Shown piece by piece: positions 27,027-35,609 of a stretch of DNA of 64,000 bases; the first letter of the stretch is position 1, and every line of letters starts with the position of its first letter. Position numbers and translations under genes: made by a program. The notes below the pieces were generated by a model. It did not search any database. It was not told the DNA's origin and worked only from the letters and a program-made list of their open reading frames with translations. Source of the stretch: Alphaproteobacteria bacterium (GTDB lineage Bacteria; Pseudomonadota; Alphaproteobacteria; JACAEB01); contig JACKLE010000005.1 in NCBI GenBank assembly GCA_024236075.1, forward strand, positions 119,631 to 183,630. Reading direction: 5' to 3'.

Positions 27027-28256
27027 ATGAAGACGTCACGCCGCACGACGCTCGGCCTTCTCGGCATGAGCGCGCTCGCCTCGGCCGCGCTCCCCGGCCT
27101 CTCCTTCGCCGCCGCCGAGGGGGACCGCCGCCTCGTCGTCATCTTCCTGCGCGGCGCGGTCGACGCCATGACGCTCGCGCCGGCCTATGGCGACCCGAAC
27201 TTCTTCTCCGTGCGCGGACAGCTCGCGGACGACAGGCCCGGCTCCGGCGGGCCGCACGAGATGCGCGATCTCGACGGCTTCTTCGCACTCAATCCCGACC
27301 TTCCGCAGCTCCACGGCCTCTATCGGGCGAAGGAGCTCCTCGTTCTCCAGGCGACGGCCACGGCCTATCGCGAACGCTCGCATTTCGACGCGCAGGACGC
27401 GATGGACCGCGGCGGGCTCGATGCGGGCGTGAAGCAGGGCTGGCTCAACCGCACCATCGCCGCCCTTCCGGGCGGCATGCGCGTGGGCCGTCCCGAGCTC
27501 GCGATCGGCCTCGGCCCGACGCTGCCGCTCTCGATGCGGGGGCCGGAGCGGGTAACGTCGTGGTCGCTGCCGGCCGAGTCGCCGACCTCGGCCGACACGC
27601 TCGAGCGCCTCGCCGCCATCTACCGCGCCGACGCCGAGCTGGGACCGACCTTCGACAAGGCCGTGAGCGCCGTGCGCATGGCGCAGGGCATGGGCGGCAA
27701 GGCCGATCCCTCGCCCTTCGTCGCGCTGGCGAGCGCCGCCGCGACCTTCCTCAAGGCCAAGGACGGGCCCCGGATCGCCACCATCGATTTCGGCAATTGG
27801 GACAGCCATGCGGACCAGAACCAGCGCGTGACGCCGACCGAGGCGAACAACTATTTCCCCGGCCGCTTCCCGCGCTACTACGTCCAGCTCGACAAGGGCA
27901 TGGCCGCCCTGAAGGAAGGGCTCGGCGAGGCCTGGGCGGACACCGCCGTCCTCGTCTTCACCGAGTTCGGCCGCACGGTGCGCATCAACGGCACGCTCGG
28001 CACCGACCACGGCACGGCCAGCGCGGCCCTTCTCGCCGGCGGCGCGGTCGCGGGCGGCCGGGTGCTCGCGGACTGGCGCGGCCTTGCGGAAAAGGACCTC
28101 TACGAGGGCCGCGATCTCTATCCGACCACGGATATTCGCGCGCTCTTCAAGGGCGTCCTGCGCGAGCATCTCGCCCTGAGCGAGGCGGGCCTCGAGGGGA
28201 AGGTCTTTCCCGAGGCGCGCGAGGTGAAGGCCCTCGAGGGGCTCATCCGCGCCTGA
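27027..28256 (+). CDS. DUF1501 domain protein with Tat signal
   Basis: The 409-residue protein carries a twin-arginine signal peptide (SRRTTLGLLGMSALASAALP, residues about 4-23), so it should be exported folded. The DUF1501 body resembles the alkaline phosphatase/sulfatase superfamily (LVVIFLRGAVDAMTLAPAYG, HFDAQDAMDRGG, VFTEFGRTVRINGTLGTDHG). It is coupled to the DUF1800 gene upstream. The pair likely acts together in the envelope; substrate and role are not established from sequence. Confidence 0.88.
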   Translation: MKTSRRTTLGLLGMSALASAALPGLSFAAAEGDRRLVVIFLRGAVDAMTLAPAYGDPNFFSVRGQLADDRPGSGGPHEMRDLDGFFALNPDLPQLHGLYRAKELLVLQATATAYRERSHFDAQDAMDRGGLDAGVKQGWLNRTIAALPGGMRVGRPELAIGLGPTLPLSMRGPERVTSWSLPAESPTSADTLERLAAIYRADAELGPTFDKAVSAVRMAQGMGGKADPSPFVALASAAATFLKAKDGPRIATIDFGNWDSHADQNQRVTPTEANNYFPGRFPRYYVQLDKGMAALKEGLGEAWADTAVLVFTEFGRTVRINGTLGTDHGTASAALLAGGAVAGGRVLADWRGLAEKDLYEGRDLYPTTDIRALFKGVLREHLALSEAGLEGKVFPEAREVKALEGLIRA

Positions 28257-28264
28257 GCGCGGGC

Positions 28265-28290
28265 GCCCCCCGGTCGCCGGTCCGGGGGGC
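28265..28290 (+). terminator. Strong GC stem-loop after the DUF1501 gene
   Basis: GCCCCCCGG (28265-28273) pairs perfectly with CCGGGGGGC (28282-28290) around an eight-base loop, starting nine bases after the DUF1501 stop. A second small hairpin (CCGGC/GCCGG) follows at once. There is no T-tract, so termination is likely but not certain. Confidence 0.4.
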
Positions 28291-28460
28291 CGGCTTCGCC
28301 GGGTGCGACGACGGCGATCCCACAACCTGAAGGAGCGCGGCTTGCCCCCGGCGAGCCGGTTGGCGCTTTATTTGCTTGTGGGTATGGCGCCGTCGCTCCG
28401 CCGTCGCAACTCTGGGCTATGGGCGGCGGCACCGGACAGGGTCGTAGTTGGGGCGGTAGC

Positions 28461-29807
28461 ATGTCGACGGTCTATTCCCAGTTTTCCGAGCTGAAGCGGC
28501 GCCTGGAGGCCCGGGAGGCGACCATCGCCACCGTCGGCCTCGGCTATGTGGGCCTGCCGCTCGCGCTCGCGGTCGCCGAAGCCGGCTTCAAGGCCCTCGG
28601 CGTCGACATCGACGCCCGCCGGGTCGCCGATCTCAACGCCGGCAAGCGCGTCATCTCCTACTTCCCGGAAAACAAGATCGCCGACGCCGTGGCGAGCGGG
28701 CGCTTCTCCGCGACGAGCGATTTCGCGCGCCTCGCCGAGGCCGACGCCATCCTCATCTGCGTGCCGACGCCTCTCGATGCGGCACGCGAGCCCAACATGG
28801 CCTATGTGCAGCGCGCCGCGCAGGCGATCGCGAAGGAACTGCGCCCCGGCCAGCTCGTCGTTCTCGAATCGACCACCTGGCCCGGCGCCACGCGCAATTT
28901 CGTCGAGCCGATCCTGCGGACGAGCGGGCTCGAGCGCGGCAAGGATTTCTTCCTCGCCTTCTCGCCCGAGCGCGAGGATCCCGGCAATGCGAGCTACACG
29001 ACGAAGACCATCCCGAAGATCGTGGGAGGCGACGATCCGCGCTCGCTCGAGCTCGCGCAGATCCTCTATTCGAGCGTCGTGACCAAGGCGGTTCCCGTCT
29101 CCTCGACCGCGACCGCGGAAGCCGTGAAGCTCGCGGAGAACACGTTCCGCAACGTGAACATCGCGCTCGTCAACGAGATGAAGCAGGTCTTCGCCGGGAT
29201 GGGCGTCGACGTGTGGGAGGTGATCGAGGCGGCGGCCACCAAGCCCTTCGGCTTCATGCCCTTCTATCCGGGTCCCGGCATCGGCGGCGACTGCATCCCC
29301 GTCTCGCCGGTCTATCTGTCGTGGCGCGCGCGGGACGTCGGCGGCGAGATGCCGCTCGTCGACCTCGCCGTGCGCATCAACACCGGCATGCCGCGCGCGA
29401 TCCGCGACCGTCTCGGCACGGAGCTTGCGGCGCGGGGCAAGAGCCTCGCCCATGCGCGCATCCTCCTCCTCGGCATCGCCTACAAGCGCGACGTCGAGGA
29501 CAGCCGCGAGAGCCCCGCGCTCGAGCTTCTCGCCCTCATCGAGGAGGCGGGCGGGCGCTGCGACTATCACGATCCCTGCTTCCCGGTCTTCCCCAAGACG
29601 CGCGACCATGCCGCGCTCGAAGGCCGCCGCTCCGTCGCGCTCGATGCCGAGGCGGTCGCGAGCTACGACGCGGTGATCGTCACGACCGACCACACCAAGG
29701 TCGACTACGCGCTCGTCGCGGACAAGGCGCGCCTCATCCTCGACACGCGCAACGTCCTCACGAAGCTGCGCCTCGCCCCGACCGACGGGCGCTACCTCAA
29801 GGCCTGA
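28461..29807 (+). CDS. Nucleotide-sugar dehydrogenase (UDP-GlcNAc/UDP-glucose 6-dehydrogenase family)
   Basis: The 448-residue protein oxidises the C6 hydroxyl of a UDP-sugar to a carboxylate using two NAD+. It shows the NAD-binding GLGYVGLPLAL, ESTTWPGATRNFVEPIL, the FSPEREDPGN motif and the catalytic-cysteine region PGPGIGGDCIPVSPVYLSW. The last fits WbpA-like UDP-N-acetylglucosamine dehydrogenases better than classical Ugd. The ATG at 28461 is preferred over one at 28419 that adds a Gly-rich leader. It probably supplies uronic acid sugars for a surface polysaccharide. Confidence 0.88.
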   Translation: MSTVYSQFSELKRRLEAREATIATVGLGYVGLPLALAVAEAGFKALGVDIDARRVADLNAGKRVISYFPENKIADAVASGRFSATSDFARLAEADAILICVPTPLDAAREPNMAYVQRAAQAIAKELRPGQLVVLESTTWPGATRNFVEPILRTSGLERGKDFFLAFSPEREDPGNASYTTKTIPKIVGGDDPRSLELAQILYSSVVTKAVPVSSTATAEAVKLAENTFRNVNIALVNEMKQVFAGMGVDVWEVIEAAATKPFGFMPFYPGPGIGGDCIPVSPVYLSWRARDVGGEMPLVDLAVRINTGMPRAIRDRLGTELAARGKSLAHARILLLGIAYKRDVEDSRESPALELLALIEEAGGRCDYHDPCFPVFPKTRDHAALEGRRSVALDAEAVASYDAVIVTTDHTKVDYALVADKARLILDTRNVLTKLRLAPTDGRYLKA

Positions 29808-29884
29808 CGCCTTCGGCGTTCCGGCGGTTCCGGCAAGCGGCTAGACTTCTCCGCGGCCGGCAGGGCGCCGGCGGAGGAGGGGCA

Positions 29885-30685
29885 ATGCCTGCTTTCGGCG
29901 CGGGAGGATCGGCGGGATTTGCGCTCCTCGCCTTTCGCTGCGGCACGATCGCGGCCGAGGCCGCGCTTTTCGCCGAGGGCCGCTCGGGCGAGATCAGCGT
30001 GCCCATCCCGGTCTTCCTCATCCTGCATCGCGGGCGGCGCGTCCTCTTCGATGCGGGCCTCCATCCCGACATCGCGGTCGACGAGAGCGCGCGGATCGGC
30101 CGGGTCGCCAAGGAGTTCCACAACACGCTGCCGCCCGGCGAGACGGCGGCCGAGCGGCTTCGGGCCCTCGACATCGATCCCGCCTCCATCGACACGGTCG
30201 TTCTTTCCCATCTCCACTACGATCACGTCGGAGGCATCGAGCAGATCCCGAATGCGCGGCTTCTCGTGCACACGGACGAATGGGCGGCCGCGCACGACCC
30301 TGAGATCCAGGCGACGGGCGCCTACAATCCGAAGGATTTCGATCTCGGGCACGAGGTGGCGCTCGTCGAGGGCGAGCACGACGTCTTCGGCGACGGAAGG
30401 GTCACGGTCCTGCCGACCTGCGGCCACACGCCGGGCCACCAGTCGCTCCGCCTGCGCTCGGCGACCGGAGAGGAGACGATCCTCGCCGCCGACGCCTGCT
30501 ATTTCTGCAATACGCTGGATGACAAGCGCCTGCCGTTCTACAAGCACAACCCCGAGCGCCAGCTCCGCTCGCTCGCCTTCCGGCGCGCGCGCCGCGACGC
30601 CGGCGCCCGCATCGTTCCCGGCCACGACCCGGAATTCTGGGACCGCCTGCCCCAGGCGCCTGCGGCGATGATTTCGGGGCGGTGA
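29885..30685 (+). CDS. N-acyl-homoserine-lactonase-like metallo-beta-lactamase fold hydrolase
   Basis: The 266-residue protein has the dizinc MBL motif SHLHYDHVGG, then TCGHTPGHQSL, AADACYF and the final GHDPEFW. The GHDPEFW histidine and the overall length resemble AHL lactonases of the AiiA/AttM type, which open the lactone ring of quorum signals. The ATG follows a strong GGAGGAGGGGC ribosome site. It is the last backbone gene before the integrated elements. A general lactonase or thioesterase role is also possible. Confidence 0.75.
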   Translation: MPAFGAGGSAGFALLAFRCGTIAAEAALFAEGRSGEISVPIPVFLILHRGRRVLFDAGLHPDIAVDESARIGRVAKEFHNTLPPGETAAERLRALDIDPASIDTVVLSHLHYDHVGGIEQIPNARLLVHTDEWAAAHDPEIQATGAYNPKDFDLGHEVALVEGEHDVFGDGRVTVLPTCGHTPGHQSLRLRSATGEETILAADACYFCNTLDDKRLPFYKHNPERQLRSLAFRRARRDAGARIVPGHDPEFWDRLPQAPAAMISGR

Positions 30686-30747
30686 GGGAGACTGAGGGGC
30701 GCGGGTCTGCCAAGACAGGCAATGCGCCGAAATTCGTCAGCAAATCC

Positions 30748-30792
30748 TGGAGCGGGCGATGAGATTCGAACTCACGACCCCAACCTTGGCAA
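30748..30792 (-). repeat. Left attachment repeat: 45-bp tRNA-Gly 3'-end copy
   Basis: The segment is identical to the first 45 bases of the intact tRNA-Gly gene as written on the plus strand (61273-61317), that is the CCA end, acceptor 3' strand, T arm and part of the anticodon arm. Identity ends after TTGGCAA. It cannot fold as a full tRNA and is the displaced end left by site-specific integration. It sits 62 bases after the last backbone gene. Confidence 0.92.
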
Positions 30793-30925
30793 CTCGCCCA
30801 AGAACCATTTTCCCTTTAATTCCGGGCATTTCCTTCTAATTCCAGTCGTTGACGGGGGCGTTGTATGCGCCCCATCTCCACCCCAGAAAAATCATGCCCC
30901 GGCTTTCCGGACGCTTATTTTCTGG

Positions 30926-30943
30926 TGGTAGCGATATGGTAGC
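30926..30943 (+). repeat. Left pair of candidate integrase arm sites
   Basis: TGGTAGC occurs at 30926-30932 and 30937-30943, spaced exactly 11 bases, about 135 bases inside the left attachment repeat and upstream of the integrase. The same pair with the same spacing is at the right end of the element. The remainder of 30793-31012 holds no gene. Confidence 0.55.
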
Positions 30944-31012
30944 AAATCGGATTCGAACTCTTGGTAGAAAACCAAAAAGAGGCCGCGAGTTTGAATCACG
31001 GAGCGTCCTCTG

Positions 31013-32353
31013 ATGGACGGCATCCGCGCTCGTATCACGCTTCGCCTGATTGACGCGACCGCAGCGCCCAAAGAAGGCGAGTTGCGCATCTGGGATAGTG
31101 ATGTCCGAGGCTTTGCGCTGCGGATCACGCCGACCGGGCGCAAATCTTATTGCCTCAAGTATCGCTACCAGGGTCGCCAGCGCTGGCTGACGATTGGCGA
31201 GCATGGCTCGCCCTGGACGCCCGACACCGCCCGTAGCAAAGCCAAAGAAGCGCTCTACCAGGCCAGTCACGGCGAAGACCCTCAGGCCACGAAGGTCGAG
31301 ACGAAGCTCAAAAGCGGCACCGTCAAAGAGCTGTTCGAGCGCTATTTCGTTGAAGGCCGGATCGACAAGCCGCTGAAGCGCGAAAGCTCATGGAAGGTCG
31401 ATCAGTATAATTACAAGCGCCACATCGAGCCCCTGCTCGGCAAACGCATCGCCCGCGAGCTGAACTTATCGGACCTATCGCAATTCCAAGCGCAGGTCGC
31501 GAACGGCAAAACCTCGGTCACCGTTAGAACCAAGAGCGGCAAGCAGCACGCCGTCGTCAAAGGCGGGACTGGTGCAGCCGCCCGCGCCATGCGGGTGCTT
31601 TCAACAATGATGGCTTGGGCCGTTCGGCACGAAATTCTTGACCAGAACCTCTGCGGCAAGATCCAGAAGTATCGCGATCAAATGCGCGAGCGCGCCCTGA
31701 CTGAGGAAGAAGCAAGCCGCCTTTGGACCATGATCGCCGAGGCGCAAGCAGCCTCTGTCATCACCACGGATTTCGCGGACATCTTCCGGCTCATCATGCT
31801 GACCGGCGCCCGTCGCAATGAAATCGTCGCTCTGCGCTGGTCCGAAGTTGACTTCGATCGCGCACGCATCGTCTTGCCGCCGGTACGCACCAAGATGGGC
31901 GCGCTCAATCGTTCACGTACCATCGCGCTCTCAATGCCAGCGCTGGAGATTTTGCAGGCGGCGCGACGGCGCGGTGAACACGTCTTTCCCTCATCCGTCG
32001 GCGATCAGCCGCTCGTCGGCGTCAACCGCGCCTGGGACAAAGTGCGCGTGCTGGCGGGTATTCCAGACGTACGGCTGCACGATCTCAGGCACAGCTTTGC
32101 GACCTTCGCGGTGGAAGGCGGCGCCTCCCTTTATCATGTGGGGCGCGCGCTCGGGCACACGAAGACATCGACGACAGAGCGGTATGCGCACCCCTCAGAC
32201 GCCGGCGCCCGCGCGGTAGCGTCAGAGGTAGCAACACGTTTCGTTGGAAAGCCCCCCGCACAGCCAGCGCCTGGACCCGCTAACCGGGCCCTCGAAGGCG
32301 ACCAGCTTTCGCTTCCCCTCTTGTCGCCCGAGGAGATGCGGCGCAATGTGTAA
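31013..32353 (+). CDS. Tyrosine-recombinase integrase (P4/CP4-57 type, DUF4102)
   Basis: The 446-residue protein has an N-terminal DUF4102 arm-binding domain (about 1-95), a core-binding SAM-like domain (about 105-215) and a catalytic domain (about 228-400). Active-site residues visible are Arg267 in TGARRNE, His356 and Arg359 in HDLRH, His382 in LGHTKTS and the nucleophile Tyr391. All look intact. P4-type integrases typically use tRNA 3' ends, matching the tRNA-Gly repeats. It is transcribed inward from 220 bases inside the left attachment repeat. Confidence 0.95.
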   Translation: MDGIRARITLRLIDATAAPKEGELRIWDSDVRGFALRITPTGRKSYCLKYRYQGRQRWLTIGEHGSPWTPDTARSKAKEALYQASHGEDPQATKVETKLKSGTVKELFERYFVEGRIDKPLKRESSWKVDQYNYKRHIEPLLGKRIARELNLSDLSQFQAQVANGKTSVTVRTKSGKQHAVVKGGTGAAARAMRVLSTMMAWAVRHEILDQNLCGKIQKYRDQMRERALTEEEASRLWTMIAEAQAASVITTDFADIFRLIMLTGARRNEIVALRWSEVDFDRARIVLPPVRTKMGALNRSRTIALSMPALEILQAARRRGEHVFPSSVGDQPLVGVNRAWDKVRVLAGIPDVRLHDLRHSFATFAVEGGASLYHVGRALGHTKTSTTERYAHPSDAGARAVASEVATRFVGKPPAQPAPGPANRALEGDQLSLPLLSPEEMRRNV

Positions 32354-32403
32354 TTTTCCACACTTTGGGTTGACTTCAGTGGCCGGGCAGTGTGTAATCA
32401 CAC
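32348..32403 (+). promoter_or_regulatory. Candidate hicAB promoter with GTGTAA inverted repeats
   Basis: GTGTAATTTTCCACAC (32348-32363) and GTGTAATCACAC (32392-32403) are two imperfect palindromes sharing the GTGTAA...ACAC half-sites. A TTGACT -35-like hexamer is at 32370-32375 and a TAATCA -10-like hexamer at 32395-32400. They lie directly before hicA, where a HicB C-terminal DNA-binding domain would be expected to autoregulate. The operator role is inference. Confidence 0.45.
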
Positions 32404-32421
32404 ACACCCGAGGGTTGGCTC

Positions 32422-32610
32422 ATGCCGATTAGCGGGGACCAGGCCGTAAAGCAGCTTGAGGCAGCCGGGTTCGTGTTTCGACGCGGCAAAGGTGATCACG
32501 TCTTCGGCCGCCATCCCGACGGCCGGACGGTGACCGTGCCGCTCCATCGAGAGCTGAAGCGAGGCACGCAAGCTTCGATCGAGCGCCAGAGCGGCGTGAA
32601 GATGGATTGA
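32422..32610 (+). CDS. hicA: HicA toxin (mRNA interferase)
   Basis: The 62-residue double-stranded-RNA-binding-fold toxin cleaves mRNA. The family motif is clear: VKQLEAAGFVFRRGKGDHVF with catalytic His26, then HPDGRTVTVPLHRELKRGT. The length is typical. Its stop codon TGA overlaps the ATG of the following hicB by one base, so expression is coupled. It likely stabilises the integrated element. Confidence 0.92.
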   Translation: MPISGDQAVKQLEAAGFVFRRGKGDHVFGRHPDGRTVTVPLHRELKRGTQASIERQSGVKMD

Positions 32611-33020
32611 TGGAGATTGAGATGGCCCGCGCTGTTTTCATGGCGGCGTTTCAGCCGGAGGACGATGGCGGTTTCTCGGTCACGTTTCCGGATGTGCCCG
32701 CCGCGATCACGCAGGGCGATGATTTTGAGGCCGCCCTGTTAAACGCGATCGATGCGCTTGAGACCGTCCTGGAAGAGATGCTGGAGCGCGGAGAGTCGCT
32801 GCCACAACAGTCCAATCACACAAAGCTCGCAAAGAGCATCACTAAAAGCGGCGCTCAGGCAGTCGCGACTCCGGTGTCAGTGCCTGGCCACACGATCCGT
32901 GTGAACGTCATGCTGGATGAGTCGCTGCTTGGGCGCATCGATCGCGAGGCCGAAGCCCGCGGGCAGTCCCGATCAGGCTTCCTTGCCGAGGCGGCAAAGA
33001 CGCTGCTTCGAAGTGCGTAG
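32610..33020 (+). CDS. hicB: HicB antitoxin
   Basis: The 136-residue antitoxin has a partial RNase-H-like HicB domain at the N-terminus (FMAAFQPEDDGGFSVTFPDV, AITQGDDFEAALLNAIDALE) that neutralises HicA. The C-terminal part (about 90-135) resembles a ribbon-helix-helix DNA-binding domain (VMLDESLLGRIDREAEARGQ), so it can repress the operon. The ATG at 32610 is used because it overlaps the hicA stop; a second ATG four codons on is also possible. Confidence 0.92.
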   Translation: MEIEMARAVFMAAFQPEDDGGFSVTFPDVPAAITQGDDFEAALLNAIDALETVLEEMLERGESLPQQSNHTKLAKSITKSGAQAVATPVSVPGHTIRVNVMLDESLLGRIDREAEARGQSRSGFLAEAAKTLLRSA

Positions 33021-33050
33021 CTCGTTTCCTGAATGATTGCGCCAACGAGA

Positions 33051-34052
33051 CTATCGCTTGCCTGGGTTCAGCGCGCCCGACCAATCGAGCATGTCCAGGG
33101 CAACAGTGATCGCGTTGGCCACAGCCTTCTCGCGAACTTTGTCGAACGTTGTTTCGTCCAGATTCTGCTTTTGGCTAGCGAAGTCAGATATGCCTCGCAC
33201 GGATACGGCATGTGTCGTTGTAATCCGACCTTTTAGATTCCCGATCATCTCGAAGAAGCCGAGAGACTCCATGTCCGCGACCGGAATGGTCGATGAAAAC
33301 CACCCCTGTCTCGGGTGATTTTTTCCGTCCTTCTGGACGTAGTAGTCCGACGCGTCGCTAAGGTTCTTCCGTATCAAGTAGTCGATATACTCGTCGCTAT
33401 CGATCACCATCTCCGAGCTGAAAATTGTCCCCTGAGCCACCTTCGGCTTGGGGTTTTGCTGCGTCAAATCCAGCCCATTCACTGTGTCAGGCGTGACAGG
33501 ATACAGGGACAGGGGCGCAGCCGTTCCACCGTTTAGGTGCTTTAGGTATCCGTCGAGCAGAAACGTGCTGTCCTGCCACTGGATGGCATCGCGCCTGAAG
33601 CGGAAGAAACTATCCGTGAGAAATTTCTTTTCCTGATCGAGTTGGATCGGGAGGCCTGGCGCGTAGTCTTCTTTGCTGGCGTCGCGACGCTTCACCTTGT
33701 CCGGGTAGAGCGTCTTGACCCGCGTGGATATAACGACGTCTTCCAGCCCTAGCGTTCGGTTTCCAGGCGGCTCCATGGCGCCGCCGATTCCGACCAGCAG
33801 GCAAAAGTACGGGTCGACGTCGATCAGAGTCTGCGCCATCCGGGTTGCGGTTCGCAGATTTCCATGGTCACCAATTACCTTGAGATACACGGTGACGATC
33901 GTTCGACTCCCCAGCGTCCAGGTAAACGGGTATCGATCGGTCTTCTTGTCGTAGTCGAGACTGCAGGTTCCGCCGCGCGACTTCAGCGTGTTGTATGCGT
34001 ATTCCATCTCTTCTTGCATGGGCACGAAGAGAACCGCAGAGCGCTCAGACAC
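33051..34052 (-). CDS. Nucleoside phosphorylase / nucleosidase superfamily protein
   Basis: The 333-residue protein shows the PNP/MTA-nucleosidase fold: VGIGGAM (residues 87-93) matches the phosphate/ribose-loop motif, ADMESLGFFEM matches the DMExxA-type ribose-binding motif, and VRGISDFAS carries the conserved catalytic Asp region. It therefore probably splits N-glycosidic bonds of nucleosides or related metabolites. Such domains are recurrent effectors in bacterial immune proteins, but this copy has no attached sensor. It lies 38 bases downstream of the unknown 193-residue gene and probably forms an operon with it. Confidence 0.7.
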   Translation of the reverse strand: MSERSAVLFVPMQEEMEYAYNTLKSRGGTCSLDYDKKTDRYPFTWTLGSRTIVTVYLKVIGDHGNLRTATRMAQTLIDVDPYFCLLVGIGGAMEPPGNRTLGLEDVVISTRVKTLYPDKVKRRDASKEDYAPGLPIQLDQEKKFLTDSFFRFRRDAIQWQDSTFLLDGYLKHLNGGTAAPLSLYPVTPDTVNGLDLTQQNPKPKVAQGTIFSSEMVIDSDEYIDYLIRKNLSDASDYYVQKDGKNHPRQGWFSSTIPVADMESLGFFEMIGNLKGRITTTHAVSVRGISDFASQKQNLDETTFDKVREKAVANAITVALDMLDWSGALNPGKR

Positions 34053-34090
34053 TTAAATCCTCCCACCCTATTGGGAGGTGCAGCGTTCAA

Positions 34091-34672
34091 TCAGACGGGG
34101 ATGAGCTCAATCTCACTGCCAAACCGACGTTTGACATGATCCCACGCTCGCGAACTCAAATCGCGTGTTCCAAGCATGGCCGGGACATGTTCTGGGTCTC
34201 TCGATGCGCTCGAGGACAGATACACACCCATTTCGATCCAGACGCACCCCAGCCCGAAGGCTACTACCTCCATCGGGTATGGGATTAGTCTTTCAACCGA
34301 AGCGCGGAATTTTGCAACTTCTACGACATCCAGTTCGTCAAGAAGCGTATCCTCGAATGGGGCATCCTTGCTCGTCTGGGGCAGCTCAACACCCATGATA
34401 GCCTTCAGAGTGTAGCGAAGCACCTGATTAGCGCGCGCCGGCGTCACCCGCCGGCGGACATCGTGGCGCCCCAACAAGTTAAGCGCGTACATGCTGACGT
34501 ACAGATCATCAAACGAGGACCACTGCCGCTCCAGCAGTGCGTCGATGTAGGGCGCGACATCCTCACGGCCCGCCCCTAAGGCGATGCGCTCATAGGCTTG
34601 CCGCGAACGGCTCAAACCTTCCGCACTAAGGAACAATCCCCGCCCCACGGTGTCTTCCGCCACAAGCGTCAC
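34091..34672 (-). CDS. Protein of unknown function upstream of the phosphorylase-like gene
   Basis: The 193-residue protein is not recognised. It appears soluble and mostly helical, with no signal peptide or membrane segment; the sequence alternates acidic and hydrophobic helices (for example DVAPYIDALLERQWSSFDDL and LDVVEVAKFRASVERLIPYP). It begins at ATG 34672 and precedes the phosphorylase-like gene by 38 bases on the same strand. A role as regulator or partner of that enzyme is a reasonable guess only. Confidence 0.6.
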   Translation of the reverse strand: MTLVAEDTVGRGLFLSAEGLSRSRQAYERIALGAGREDVAPYIDALLERQWSSFDDLYVSMYALNLLGRHDVRRRVTPARANQVLRYTLKAIMGVELPQTSKDAPFEDTLLDELDVVEVAKFRASVERLIPYPMEVVAFGLGCVWIEMGVYLSSSASRDPEHVPAMLGTRDLSSRAWDHVKRRFGSEIELIPV

Positions 34673-34988
34673 CGCGACCTCCTCTGGAAAAACAACACTA
34701 GTGCGGGCGCGTGCGAAGTCGATTCTCCCCCGAAAGGACTTGCCGCCCGCGCCGGCTCAGACGCCGCCAACGAGGCGACCAAAGTCGGCGGCACTCGGCG
34801 ATCCCGAGGCGAGCGCTCGCTACGCAAACTAGCAATCATTCCGACCTGCCCTTCCGGCGGCACTCGTCCCCAATATCTAGTTATGATTGTGGCCCAGACC
34901 CCCGACAAACTGCGGAACTATGATGCTCGTTCCATCAAGAATGGGTTACCGAGCCTCTTGCTAGCCTACGGTGATTTGCGAGATCTTG
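34673..34988. other. Unassigned interval upstream of the phosphorylase operon
   Basis: The 316 bases between the 193-residue gene start and the coiled-coil gene stop contain short open frames on both strands without family resemblance or ribosome sites. It probably carries the promoter of the phosphorylase operon; no clear -35/-10 pair was identified. Confidence 0.4.
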
Positions 34989-35414
34989 CTAGCCAGCCTT
35001 GTTAAGGTCCAACGGGATCGGCTCGGGAAAACCGCTGCTTTTCATAGCTTTCAGGAGCTGCTGCTTATCGACGACTTCCCCAAAGTGCTCAATGAGCGCT
35101 TTTTGGACGTCTTCGATACTTTGATAGCCAACGTCTGAGCGATCCTTGAGATCACTCAGCATCCCCTTGATGTTCCGGCGTTTGCGCGAATCGCCAGACG
35201 CGCGCGAAACTCGCGGGGTGGTTGGGCGGCGCGTGGCAATCTTAGGGACGCCGAGCAGGCCTTCGAGGGTTTTGAGCTTCTCATTCAAGATTTTTTGCTC
35301 CGCCTCGATGTGGCCGAGGCGCTGCCGGATCTCGGCAATTTGCTCCGCAACGGCGGCGTCAGAAATGCGATAGGATCGTCCCGACACAGTCGACACCGCC
35401 AACATTGCTAGCAA
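34989..35414 (-). CDS. Hypothetical coiled-coil protein
   Basis: The 141-residue protein has a predicted coiled coil at about 22-55 (AEQIAEIRQRLGHIEAEQKI and the following leucine heptads), a basic linker and a C-terminal helical region with VGYQSIEDVQKALIEHFGEV. No family is recognised. The coiled coil followed by a basic segment could suit oligomeric DNA binding, but that is inference. It is isolated, with about 200 bases on either side. Confidence 0.5.
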   Translation of the reverse strand: MLAMLAVSTVSGRSYRISDAAVAEQIAEIRQRLGHIEAEQKILNEKLKTLEGLLGVPKIATRRPTTPRVSRASGDSRKRRNIKGMLSDLKDRSDVGYQSIEDVQKALIEHFGEVVDKQQLLKAMKSSGFPEPIPLDLNKAG

Positions 35415-35609
35415 ATTTGCAGAAGCTAAATTCTGCGCAGACTTGATAGCATAGCCGAAACGAAGCGACCTTCACAGGCAGCGCGTAGAGATCAGCGTGA
35501 CGACCTTCTCCCAGGCGCGGAGTCCGAGCCGCTGTTTCCGCTCGACCTCCCCTCCCAAGGCGGCTGGCGGACGTCCAAGAAGGCGAAGGCGTGGTTTTGC
35601 CCCGCGGGC

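Noticed and set aside
30748..30792. A second tRNA-Gly gene
   Set aside because: Only 45 bases match; the 5' half, D arm and anticodon 5' stem are missing, so it is an attachment-site remnant.
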